A DNA stretch of 10,135 nucleotides from Planctomycetota bacterium. GTDB lineage: Bacteria; Planctomycetota; Phycisphaerae; Phycisphaerales; SM1A02. How positions within the stretch are numbered: the first letter of the stretch is position 1; each line of letters starts with the position of its first letter. The position numbers and the translations under genes are program-made. The notes under the pieces are model-generated. The model searched no databases. It saw nothing but the letters and a program-made list of their open reading frames with translations, and was not told the origin of the DNA. Positions 1-5,839 of the stretch are shown piece after piece. The stretch covers positions 1 to 10,135 of the forward strand of contig RFQW01000032.1 in the NCBI GenBank assembly GCA_009924765.1, read 5' to 3'.

Positions 1-390
1 TGGCTGGCCGTGGGCAGCGCCTCGTTGATGGGCATGCCGCCCTTCCTCGGCTTCTGGGCCAAGTTGGTGCTGTTCATCGCGGTGATCAAGGCTGGCCACA
101 CGCCGCTGGTGGTGATCGCCAGCGTGAACAGCGTGATCAGCGTCTGGTACTACCTGCGCCTTGCCGGCGTGCCCATCCTCGCTCCCTCCGGTGCTGCCGC
201 CGAGGGCGTGGTGCGCACGCCAAGCGCGTGGCCGCGACTGGCGGCCATGGTGTTTGGCGTGGGCGTGATCGTGCTGCCCTTCTTCCTGGATCGCCTGATG
301 GGCGCTGTGGAGCGCGCCAGCGGCGCGGAAACCGCCAAGACGGCCCAGACCGCGGCAGCCGATGCCCCGGCCTCGAACGCCGGCCGCTGA
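1..390 (+). CDS. nuoN: NADH-quinone oxidoreductase subunit N, C-terminal part (5' end outside window)
   Basis: The last 129 residues of a proton-pumping membrane subunit of respiratory complex I, open from base 1 to a TGA at 388-390. The stretch MGMPPFLGFWAKLVLFIAVI matches the conserved antiporter-like segment of NuoN (usually G-x-P-P-x-x-G-F-x-x-K). It is followed by SVNSVISVWYYLRL, which corresponds to the family's NSVxSxYYYLR helix. A further membrane helix lies near residues 79-98 (WPRLAAMVFGVGVIVLPFFL). The end is an Ala/Thr-rich hydrophilic tail of about 25 residues, probably disordered. NuoN is normally the last gene of the nuo operon, which fits a tRNA gene starting 40 bases after the stop. 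The NSVxSxYYYLR signature favours NuoN over the related antiporter subunits NuoL and NuoM and over MrpD, but without the N-terminal helices this rests on a short stretch. Confidence 0.85.
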   Translation, partial: WLAVGSASLMGMPPFLGFWAKLVLFIAVIKAGHTPLVVIASVNSVISVWYYLRLAGVPILAPSGAAAEGVVRTPSAWPRLAAMVFGVGVIVLPFFLDRLMGAVERASGAETAKTAQTAAADAPASNAGR

Positions 391-414
391 GCAGGCACCC
401 TCCCGGAAATTCGC

Positions 415-420
415 TACACT
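415..420 (+). promoter_or_regulatory. Putative -10 box of the tRNA-Arg gene
   Basis: TACACT, close to the TATAAT consensus, ends 10 bases before the first base of the mature tRNA, the right distance for transcription to start just upstream of it. No convincing -35 hexamer is visible 16-18 bases further upstream, so the call rests on position and one hexamer. Confidence 0.4.
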
Positions 421-430
421 CTTTCTCCCC

Positions 431-504
431 GCGGCTGTAGCTCAATTGGATAGAGCACAAGCCTACGAAGCTTGGGGTTGCAGGTTCGAGTCCCGCCAGC
501 CGCG
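431..504 (+). tRNA. tRNA-Arg, anticodon ACG
   Basis: A complete cloverleaf can be folded by eye. The acceptor stem GCGGCTG (431-437) pairs perfectly with CAGCCGC (497-503). The D stem GCTC (440-443) pairs with GAGC (453-456) around a loop containing GG. The anticodon stem CAAGC (458-462) pairs with GCTTG (470-474) around loop CTACGAA, so the anticodon is ACG at 465-467. The T loop TTCGAGT (485-491) is flanked by GCAGG and CCCGC, which pair except for one A-C mismatch in the middle of the stem. The discriminator base is G504 and the CCA end is not encoded. With A34 deaminated to inosine by TadA, this tRNA would read CGU, CGC and CGA. Confidence 0.95.
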
Positions 505-515
505 CTTCGATCGAT

Positions 516-547
516 CCGCCGAGTCACGCTCGGCGGGTTCGCTTTTT
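516..547 (+). terminator. Probable rho-independent terminator after tRNA-Arg
   Basis: An 8-bp perfect GC-rich stem, CCGCCGAG (516-523) with CTCGGCGG (529-536), closes a 5-base loop. Five T residues follow at 543-547 after a spacer of 6 bases. The position, 12 bases after the tRNA and before the next gene, suits termination of the tRNA transcript. The spacer between stem and T-tract is longer than ideal. Confidence 0.6.
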
Positions 548-573
548 GGGAGACTGTTTCCGGAGACCAAGCC

Positions 574-931
574 ATGGGCAGCAACGCGGACATCGCACGA
601 CGCTTCAACGAGATGGGCGATTGCCTGGAACTGCTTGGCGAGAACGCCTTCAAGGTGAACGCCATGCGCAAGGTGGCGCGCGTGGCCGAGGATGCCGCGG
701 ACGATCTGTGTGCCGTGGCCCTGCGCATTCCAAAGGCGCTCGACGCCATCGACGGCATCGGTGCAAGCAGCGCGCGCAAGATCATCGAGTTCGCCACCAC
801 CGGCCGCATGGCGGAGCATGAAGAACTGCTGGCCCGCCTGCCCGCTGGCCTGATGGATGTGCTGCGCGTGCCGGGCCTTGGACCCAAGACCGTGAAGCTG
901 CTCTGGGAACAGGGCGGCGTGACCGACGTGG
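574..931 (+). pseudogene. polX: Family X DNA polymerase/PHP, N-terminal fragment before the frame break
   Basis: The first 119 codons of a gene that continues in another frame to 2314. The ATG at 574 has GGAG eight bases upstream. The product matches the N-terminal helical region of bacterial family X polymerases. It has a start like ADIARRFNEMGDCLELLGENAFKVNAMRKVA and two helix-hairpin-helix DNA-binding motifs, IDGIGASSARKII and VPGLGPKTVKLLW. Homology in this frame stops after GGVTDV (928-930). The next expected residues, LKAKLASGELATLPRMG, continue in the +1 frame from 932. The frame used before the break stays open to 1794, but everything after 931 in it is Arg/His/Ala-rich nonsense. Joined, the parts give about 580 residues, close to the 570-580 usual for PolX proteins with a PHP domain. 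The break is either a true inactivating mutation or a sequence or assembly error. Confidence 0.8.
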
Positions 932-976
932 CTGAAGGCCAAGCTGGCTTCGGGCGAGCTGGCCACCCTGCCCCGC

Positions 977-2314
977 ATGGGCGCCACGACCCTGCAGAAC
1001 ATCGCCGACAACATCGCCTTCATCGAGACCGCCAGCCTGCGCACACGCCTGGGCGACGCGCTGCCGGTGGCCGAGGCGCTGGTGGAACGCGTGCGCGCCC
1101 TGCCCGGCGTGCAGCAGGTGGCCTATGCGGGCAGCCTGCGCCGCGGGCGCGACACCGTGGGCGACATCGACCTGCTGGTGGCCACCACCCACGCCACGCC
1201 CATCATGGATGCCTTCACCACCTTCCCCGAGGTGGCGCGCGTGCTGGCCCATGGCGACACCAAGTCGAGCGTGCGCCTGAAGCACGGCATGCAGGTGGAT
1301 CTGCGCGCGGTGCCGCCCGCGGTGTGGGGCGCGGCGCTGCTGTACTTCACCGGCAGCAAGGAGCACAACGTGTTGCTGCGCGAGCGCGCCCAGAAGCGGC
1401 ACATGCGCCTGAACGAGTACGGACTGTTCCCCGACGATGGCCACACCGAGCCGCCGCAGACGCGCGGCGTGAAGCCCGTGGCCGCCGACACCGAGGAAGC
1501 CATCTACAAGGCGCTGCACATCGCGTGGGTGCCGCCCGAACTGCGCGAAGGTCGCACCGAATGCGACGCCGCGCCACCCGAACTGCTGCAGGTGGGCGAC
1601 ATCCGCCGCGAGCTGCACTGCCACACCACCGCCAGCGACGGTTCGTGCAGCATCGAGCAGATGGTGCTCGAGGCCAAGCGACGCGGCTTCGACTGCATCG
1701 CCATCACCGACCACAGCCGCAGCAGCGCGCAGGCGAACGGGCTCAGCGTGGAGCGGCTGCGCGAACACATCGCCGCCGTGCACGCCGTGCGTGACCGCGT
1801 GCAGGGCATCCATGTGCTTGCTGGCAGCGAGGTGGACATCCTTGCTGACGGGCACCTGGACTATCCCGACGAGGTGCTGGCCGAACTCGACTGGGTGGTG
1901 GCCAGCCCGCACACCGCGCTGAAGCAGAGTTCGGAAGCGGCCACGCAGCGACTGCTGGCGGCCATCGCCAATCCGCATGTGCGCGTGATGGGTCACCCGA
2001 GCGGCCGCATCATCGGCGGGCGGCCAGGGCTGGAGCCCGACTGGCAGGCGGTGTTCGCCGCGGCCGCGAAGGCGCGCGTGGCGCTCGAGATCAACGCCAA
2101 TCCCATGCGCCTTGATCTGCGCGATCAGCTGGTGCACGCCGCGCTGGCCGCGGGATGCCTGATCAGCATCAACACCGACGCGCATGGCCTGGACAACTTC
2201 GACCTGCTGCGCTTTGGCGTGACCACCGGTCGGCGCGGCGGCCTCACCGCCGAGCACTGCGTGAATGCGTGGCCGTGGAAGCGCTTCGAGGCGTGGCGCG
2301 CCTCGCGCGGCTGA
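977..2314 (+). CDS. polX: Family X DNA polymerase/PHP, main part after the frame break (polymerase palm and PHP exonuclease)
   Basis: A DNA repair (gap-filling) polymerase fused to a PHP phosphoesterase, which in Bacillus subtilis PolX acts as a Mn-dependent 3'-5' exonuclease. ATG 977 is only the first start codon left after the frame break. Homology in this frame begins at 932, and the real gene starts at 574. Residues 1-13 hold part of a helix-hairpin-helix. The nucleotidyltransferase core has GSLRRGRDTVGDIDLLV (52-68), with metal-binding Asp63 and Asp65 and the third Asp at 108 (QVDLRAV). The PHP domain starts with RRELHCHTTASDG (His214, His216, Asp221) and continues with ITDHS (His246), GSEVDI (Glu285), SPHTAL (His312), GHPSGR (His340) and NTDAHG (Asp401, His403). 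Its metal ligands therefore look complete and the domain was probably under selection until recently. The TGA at 2312-2314 lies 20 bases before the cupin gene. If the frame break is real, this part could only be made by re-initiation, without the N-terminal DNA-binding domain. Confidence 0.88.
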   Translation: MGATTLQNIADNIAFIETASLRTRLGDALPVAEALVERVRALPGVQQVAYAGSLRRGRDTVGDIDLLVATTHATPIMDAFTTFPEVARVLAHGDTKSSVRLKHGMQVDLRAVPPAVWGAALLYFTGSKEHNVLLRERAQKRHMRLNEYGLFPDDGHTEPPQTRGVKPVAADTEEAIYKALHIAWVPPELREGRTECDAAPPELLQVGDIRRELHCHTTASDGSCSIEQMVLEAKRRGFDCIAITDHSRSSAQANGLSVERLREHIAAVHAVRDRVQGIHVLAGSEVDILADGHLDYPDEVLAELDWVVASPHTALKQSSEAATQRLLAAIANPHVRVMGHPSGRIIGGRPGLEPDWQAVFAAAAKARVALEINANPMRLDLRDQLVHAALAAGCLISINTDAHGLDNFDLLRFGVTTGRRGGLTAEHCVNAWPWKRFEAWRASRG

Positions 2315-2322
2315 GCAGCCCG

Positions 2323-2328
2323 TACGAT
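2323..2328 (+). promoter_or_regulatory. Putative -10 box for a leaderless cupin transcript
   Basis: TACGAT lies 6 bases before the ATG at 2335, where transcription would start at or next to the start codon. It fits TANNNT and no Shine-Dalgarno is present. Similar boxes precede other genes in this window. No -35 hexamer stands out. Confidence 0.3.
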
Positions 2329-2334
2329 CGCCGC

Positions 2335-2736
2335 ATGCCAAGCGCGCTCGCCTTCACGCACATCTTCGCCGACGCTCAGGGTGAATCGCACATCGCGCAA
2401 CGCGAGCTGGCGCTTGCACCCACGGCCTTCGCGCCTCCGGCGCCGCCGCTCGATGTGTCGGCGGTTCAGGCGGCCACCGGCTTCGAGGCCCTGCGCTTTC
2501 CCGCGGACTGGACGGGCGGCTGGCACAATTCGCCGCACCGGCAATGGGGCTTCATCCTGTCAGGCGCGGTGGCCGTGACCACCAGCGACGGCGCAACATG
2601 CGAGCTGCGGGCTGGCGGCGCGTTCCTGCTTGAAGACACGCATGGCAAGGGACATCTGACCCGCGTGATCGGAGGCACCGAGGTGCTGTGGGTGGCCGTG
2701 CAGATTCCGCGTGATGCCCCAACGCTGACCGCGTGA
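2335..2736 (+). CDS. Small single-domain cupin protein
   Basis: A 133-residue cytosolic protein with one cupin beta-barrel and no signal peptide or membrane helix. Cupin motif 1 is in the region GGWHNSPHRQWGFILSG (about 61-77), with His64 and His68 as likely metal ligands. It is followed by AVAVTTSDG. Motif 2 is LRAGGAFLLEDTHGKGH (91-107), with His103 and His107. The preceding APPAPPLDVS segment and the phrase LEDTHGKGHLTRV are typical of short bacterial cupins without a known substrate, so no reaction can be given. The ATG at 2335 is chosen because homology-like sequence begins there. Upstream start codons in this frame lie inside polX, whose stop is 20 bases before. The gene ends tail to tail with the glutamine amidotransferase gene, 23 bases away. 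It could share the polX transcript or use its own TACGAT box. Confidence 0.8.
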   Translation: MPSALAFTHIFADAQGESHIAQRELALAPTAFAPPAPPLDVSAVQAATGFEALRFPADWTGGWHNSPHRQWGFILSGAVAVTTSDGATCELRAGGAFLLEDTHGKGHLTRVIGGTEVLWVAVQIPRDAPTLTA

Positions 2737-2754
2737 GCGCGGCCGAGCGGTGCA

Positions 2755-2771
2755 CTGCATCAGTGATGCAG
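2755..2771. terminator. Inverted repeat between convergent genes, possible bidirectional terminator
   Basis: CTGCATC (2755-2761) and GATGCAG (2765-2771) form a perfect 7-bp stem with a 3-base loop, overlapping the stop codon of the minus-strand amidotransferase gene and lying 18 bases after the cupin stop. No T-tract follows on either strand, so it would be a weak or non-canonical terminator, or only a chance palindrome. Confidence 0.3.
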
Positions 2772-3503
2772 GTCCTTCACGATGCCCTTGTTCAGGCGAT
2801 CGGCCGGCATCAGCAGCACGCTCACGGCGTCGAAGAAGCGCTTGGCAAGTCGCGCGCTCGTGTCGGCGAACTTGGTGGTATCGGCCAGGATGGCCGCGGC
2901 ATCGGCGCCGGCGGCCTTCAGCTCGGCTGCGCCACCTTCCACCTGATGCTTCACCGTGGCGGCGCTCCACTCGGCGTGGTACTGCAGGCCATAGGTGCGA
3001 TGACCCACCGCGAAGGCCTGCACCTTGCATGCGGCGCTGCTTGCAAGCAGCGTGGCACCTTCGGGCAGCTTGGTCACCTGATCGCTGTGCCAGCAGAACT
3101 GCTCCACGCTCCAGGGCTGACCCGCGAACATGGCGTCCTCGCGACCCTGCGGTGACAGCGTCATGCGCTTCCAACCAACTTCGGGTGCGGGCATGCGGCC
3201 GGTTTCGCCACCGAGCGCCGCGGCCAGCAGCTGTGCGCCAAGGCACAGACCCAGCACCGGAATGCCGGCGCCATGCGCGTCACGCAGGAAGCCCATCTCG
3301 GCCTGCATCCACGGCGCGTTCATCTCGTGCACGGTCTGCGGACCGCCCAGGCTCACCACGCCGTGCACGTCATCCAGGTCGGCAGGCATCACCGCACCCG
3401 CGTGCAGCTTCACCACGCGCAGGCGCTGGCCGAAGCCGCGCAGGGAGTCGATCAGGAGTTCCGCCGAGCAATCCGCCGAGTGTTCGAAGATGACGATGGC
3501 CAT
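2760..3503 (-). CDS. Class I glutamine amidotransferase (stand-alone, GMP synthase-like)
   Basis: A 247-residue cytosolic class I (Triad) glutamine amidotransferase domain, which hydrolyses glutamine to release ammonia. The nucleophile elbow is GLCLGAQ (Cys87), and the catalytic His and Glu are in GLQYHAEWS (His176, Glu178). The oxyanion-side loop SLGGPQTVHE is at 51-60 and the conserved CWHSDQV at 137-143, so the triad looks intact. No synthetase domain is attached. The protein belongs with the GuaA-like stand-alone amidotransferases that include gamma-glutamyl-hydrolysing enzymes, and its acceptor cannot be told from the sequence. The start is placed at the ATG at 3503 because the family begins with a beta strand like MAIVIFEHS. 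An in-frame ATG at 3566 would add 21 residues of unlikely sequence. There is no Shine-Dalgarno, but TAATCT lies 10 bases upstream. The gene is divergent from the UPF0102 gene with 74 bases between them. Confidence 0.9.
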   Translation of the reverse strand: MAIVIFEHSADCSAELLIDSLRGFGQRLRVVKLHAGAVMPADLDDVHGVVSLGGPQTVHEMNAPWMQAEMGFLRDAHGAGIPVLGLCLGAQLLAAALGGETGRMPAPEVGWKRMTLSPQGREDAMFAGQPWSVEQFCWHSDQVTKLPEGATLLASSAACKVQAFAVGHRTYGLQYHAEWSAATVKHQVEGGAAELKAAGADAAAILADTTKFADTSARLAKRFFDAVSVLLMPADRLNKGIVKDLHH

Positions 3504-3513
3504 AGGTGGGAAG

Positions 3514-3519
3514 AGATTA
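3514..3519 (-). promoter_or_regulatory. Putative -10 box of the glutamine amidotransferase gene
   Basis: On the minus strand TAATCT lies 10 bases before the ATG at 3503, in a relatively AT-rich patch of the 74-base divergent intergenic region. A start 6-7 bases downstream would give a leader of only a few bases. The same gap must hold the promoter of the plus-strand gene at 3578, for which only a weak GACACT (3567-3572) is seen. Confidence 0.35.
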
Positions 3520-3577
3520 GCAGCGGAAAAAGGGCCGCGCCTGCCGGAAACGCACGGCGCCCGCATGACACTGGTGC

Positions 3578-3979
3578 ATGGCCATCACCCCCGCTCAACT
3601 CGCCGCCCTGCGTGCCCAGCGCGGCCGCAACGCCGAGGACGCCGCCGAGATGCACCTGCGCGGGCTTGGTCACGAAGTGCTTGCCCGCAACCTTCGACTT
3701 GGACACCTGGAGGTGGACCTGCTTTCGCTGGATCCGCACGACGGCGCGCTGGTGATCACCGAGGTGAAGGCGCGCATGGGTGGCCGCCACGCACCCGAAC
3801 TGCGCGTGGATCGCTCCAAGCGGCGTCACCTCATCCTCGCTGCGCGTCTGCTGCTGCAGCGGGTGCCCTTCCGAAGGCGCGCGGCCCGCTTCGACGTGAT
3901 CGCCGTGCAGCTTGACCCCAAAGGCCAACCCATCGACCTGCGTCACATCCCCCGCGCCTTCGATGCGAACGATGGCTGA
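3578..3979 (+). CDS. UPF0102 (YraN-like) family protein
   Basis: A 133-residue basic protein of the UPF0102/YraN family, which has an endonuclease-like (restriction endonuclease-type) fold. Its biological role is not settled, though a link to DNA processing is commonly proposed. The family layout is visible: RGRNAEDAAEMHLRGLGHEVLARN (15-38) with Glu20, then LEVDLLSLD (44-52) corresponding to the usual GEIDLIxxD, then VITEVKAR (59-66), and RFDVIAV (104-110). The putative catalytic set Glu20, Asp47, Glu62 and Lys64 is therefore kept, although the usual Gly before Glu45 is Leu. Length is close to the family norm of about 120-130. The ATG at 3578 is the only start giving the right N-terminus and has no Shine-Dalgarno. 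The stop is just 2 bases from the stop of the convergent lipoprotein gene, leaving no room for a terminator between them. Confidence 0.88.
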   Translation: MAITPAQLAALRAQRGRNAEDAAEMHLRGLGHEVLARNLRLGHLEVDLLSLDPHDGALVITEVKARMGGRHAPELRVDRSKRRHLILAARLLLQRVPFRRRAARFDVIAVQLDPKGQPIDLRHIPRAFDANDG

Positions 3980-3981
3980 TC

Positions 3982-5286
3982 TCAGCGCTCCGGCATGCTG
4001 CTGCGCCAGTAGCGCTCCAGCGCGAACTGGATCAGGCGCTTCTTCATCTGGTCCAGATCCTCGCTGATCCAGCGGGTGCGGATCGACTGCAGATAGCGGT
4101 ACTGCTCCATGCCGTAGCGCTGGTTCTCCAGCTGGCGGCGCAACTGCAGCTGCAGCTTCTGGTCGAAGATGCTGCGTGCGGGCTCCTGCGTGCTTGGCAG
4201 CAGCGTCATCCACGACACCTGCGAGCGCTGCTCGACCGGCCCGTCCACCACGCCTTCCTTCAGCGTCTTCAGGCGCGCCTTCATGTCGTCCACCAGATCG
4301 GGCACCGCATCGATGCCGCCGCCGGTCAACTTGATCTCGCGCCACATGCCGTCGTTGGGCACCTTCAATTCCTTGGCCACGTCGGTGAAACTCTTGCCCG
4401 AGGCGAACAGCCCCTTCACCTGCTCGATCCTGGCGGCGTCGGTCTTCAGCACCGCCACGCGACCCACGCGCAGGGTGGGCGGCGGGTTGTAGGTGTCGTA
4501 GTTCTTCAGGTACAGGCGCTCGATGTCGCGCCAGCTCACGATGGTGCGCGGGCGGATGCGGCGACGCATCAGGTCGCTTGCCAGGATCTCGTTCTTCTGG
4601 CGCTGCATGAATTCCTCGATCGTGGTGCCGGGGAATTCCTCCTCGATGCTGCGCTGCGCCTCGCTGCGGGTGCCGCCGCGGTTGGCGATCTCCTTCTCCT
4701 GCAGGTCGCGCATCCAGCTCAGCAGGCCTTCCTTCGCCTCGTCGGGAATCGCGCCCTCGGCCTCGCTGATCACCAGTTCGTTGTTCACGAACTGGTCGAA
4801 GGCCTCGTCGAGCAGGCGCAGCAGTTCGGCGTAGGCCTGCTTGCGGTCGGGCTCGGCCACCGTGCGCCGGATGCGGTCCTCGCGGCTCTTCAGGAAGTCG
4901 TTCGCGTACAGTGGCTTGCCGTTGATCTGACCGATCAGCGCATCCACCGGCCACTTCTGCCCGACCGGCAGCGCGTTGGTGGTCTTGGTGCCGTCCTTGA
5001 TGACCACGGGCGTGCCATCGGGGTTGGTGCTCTGCAGCGTGCGCGCGTCCTGCGTGATCGTGTCGCCGCTCTGGGTGGTGCCCAGGTCGCTGTCGGTGTT
5101 GGTGGCGACGGGCGCCTGAAACTCGCTCGCCGGTACCTCCACGATCGAGGGGCGCACGTCATCAGGCGTGTGGCCCTTGGCGAAGGCCTGGACCGAGATG
5201 TCACGGGCATCCTCCGGCGTCTCGTTGGTCGCAAGACACCCCGCAAGGAGCAGGCTGCAGGCCGCAATCAGGGCGATCCGTCGCAC
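3982..5286 (-). CDS. SurA-like lipoprotein with a degenerate parvulin-type domain
   Basis: A 434-residue predicted lipoprotein starting at GTG. Residues 1-16 are a type II signal peptide (two Arg, then a hydrophobic stretch) ending in the lipobox LLAG before Cys17, so it should be lipid-anchored outside the inner membrane. Residues 20-112 are low in hydrophobicity and Thr/Asp/Pro-rich, a likely tether. Residues 113-265 (VDALIGQINGKPLYANDFL onward) resemble the helical N-terminal chaperone domain of SurA/PrsA. Residues 271-365 resemble a parvulin prolyl isomerase in layout (LRVGRVAVLKTDAA, ASGKSFTDVAKEL, LKEGVVDGPVE), but I do not see the usual active-site His and Cys/Asp residues, so it may be a chaperone without isomerase activity. 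Residues 371-425 are charged and helical, perhaps a coiled coil. It probably helps fold exported or outer-membrane proteins, an inference from the family. It is divergent from the DUF1844 gene. Confidence 0.75.
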   Translation of the reverse strand: MRRIALIAACSLLLAGCLATNETPEDARDISVQAFAKGHTPDDVRPSIVEVPASEFQAPVATNTDSDLGTTQSGDTITQDARTLQSTNPDGTPVVIKDGTKTTNALPVGQKWPVDALIGQINGKPLYANDFLKSREDRIRRTVAEPDRKQAYAELLRLLDEAFDQFVNNELVISEAEGAIPDEAKEGLLSWMRDLQEKEIANRGGTRSEAQRSIEEEFPGTTIEEFMQRQKNEILASDLMRRRIRPRTIVSWRDIERLYLKNYDTYNPPPTLRVGRVAVLKTDAARIEQVKGLFASGKSFTDVAKELKVPNDGMWREIKLTGGGIDAVPDLVDDMKARLKTLKEGVVDGPVEQRSQVSWMTLLPSTQEPARSIFDQKLQLQLRRQLENQRYGMEQYRYLQSIRTRWISEDLDQMKKRLIQFALERYWRSSMPER

Positions 5287-5292
5287 CGCCCG

Positions 5293-5298
5293 ATGCTA
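5293..5298 (-). promoter_or_regulatory. Putative -10 box for a leaderless lipoprotein transcript
   Basis: On the minus strand TAGCAT lies 6 bases before the GTG at 5286. It fits TANNNT and sits where transcription would begin at the start codon. No Shine-Dalgarno is present in the short space between. Confidence 0.35.
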
Positions 5299-5332
5299 CC
5301 TGCCACAAGGCGACCCGGGCCACCATGACCCC

Positions 5333-5338
5333 TATACT
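5333..5338 (+). promoter_or_regulatory. Putative -10 box for a leaderless DUF1844-sdhC-sdhA transcript
   Basis: TATACT, one base from TATAAT, ends 7 bases before the ATG at 5346, so transcription would be expected to start at or beside the start codon. No Shine-Dalgarno and no clear -35 hexamer are seen. The 59-base divergent gap also carries TAGCAT for the opposite gene. Confidence 0.5.
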
Positions 5339-5345
5339 CGGCCCG

Positions 5346-5813
5346 ATGAGCGAATCCGAAACACCCAAGCTGCATGTCGACAGCGACTGGAAGGCGCAGG
5401 CGCATGCCGAGAAGGAACGCCTGGCGAAGCAGGAGGCGGAGAAGCCCGCCCGACCAGGCCGCGACGAGATGCCCCCCGCCGACTTCCGCAGTCTGGTGGG
5501 CGTGCTGGCCAGTCAGGCCATCAGCGGCCTCGGCGGCATGCAGGATGAACAGGGCCGCGTGATGGTGGACCTGATGGGCAGCCGCTTCGCCATCGACCTG
5601 CTCGGCGTGATTCAGGAGAAGACCAAGGGCAACCTGACTCCCGAGGAGGAGAAGGACCTGACCGAGGTGCTGGCCGAGTTGCGCACACGCTTCGTGCAGA
5701 TTGCCCAGGCCGTGGCCGCCAAGATGGCCGCCGGCAAGGGCGGCGTGCCCGGCGCCATGCCCGGCATCGGCGAACCCCCCGCTTCGGGCGGTTCCAAGCT
5801 GGTCGTTCCCTGA
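5346..5813 (+). CDS. DUF1844 domain protein
   Basis: A 155-residue soluble protein of the DUF1844 family, whose function is unknown. The conserved core lies at about 44-118: PADFRSLVGVLASQAISGLG, then DLMGSRFAIDLLGVIQEKTKGNLTPEEEKDL and ELRTRFV. The N-terminal segment KLHVDSDWKAQAHAEKERL (8-26) is of the type seen in planctomycete members and is the main taxonomic hint here. The C-terminus is Gly/Pro/Ala-rich and probably disordered. The ATG at 5346 is preferred over an in-frame ATG at 5325, because the latter would place the TATACT box inside the coding region and adds only seven residues that look unlike the family. The gene lies 26 bases before sdhC on the same strand, so it is probably the first gene of the sdh transcript. 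Whether it has any part in succinate dehydrogenase function is unknown. Confidence 0.85.
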   Translation: MSESETPKLHVDSDWKAQAHAEKERLAKQEAEKPARPGRDEMPPADFRSLVGVLASQAISGLGGMQDEQGRVMVDLMGSRFAIDLLGVIQEKTKGNLTPEEEKDLTEVLAELRTRFVQIAQAVAAKMAAGKGGVPGAMPGIGEPPASGGSKLVVP

Positions 5814-5839
5814 TCGCACATCCCTCGAGAGAAACGCCC

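Noticed and set aside
920..980. Programmed ribosomal frameshift in polX
   Set aside because: No slippery heptamer, stop codon near the shift in the original frame, or stimulatory stem-loop is visible, and PolX is not known to use frameshifting. Mutation or sequence error is simpler.
782..2341. A 519-codon open frame on the minus strand across polX
   Set aside because: Antisense shadow of the polymerase/PHP coding sequence, whose catalytic motifs are clearly on the plus strand. The product is Gly/His/Ala-rich without domains.
3452..4954. A 500-codon open frame on the minus strand overlapping the lipoprotein gene
   Set aside because: It overlaps the lipoprotein frame and the UPF0102 gene. Its product is Arg/Gly-rich, and the frame starting at 5286 has a lipobox and a sensible composition.
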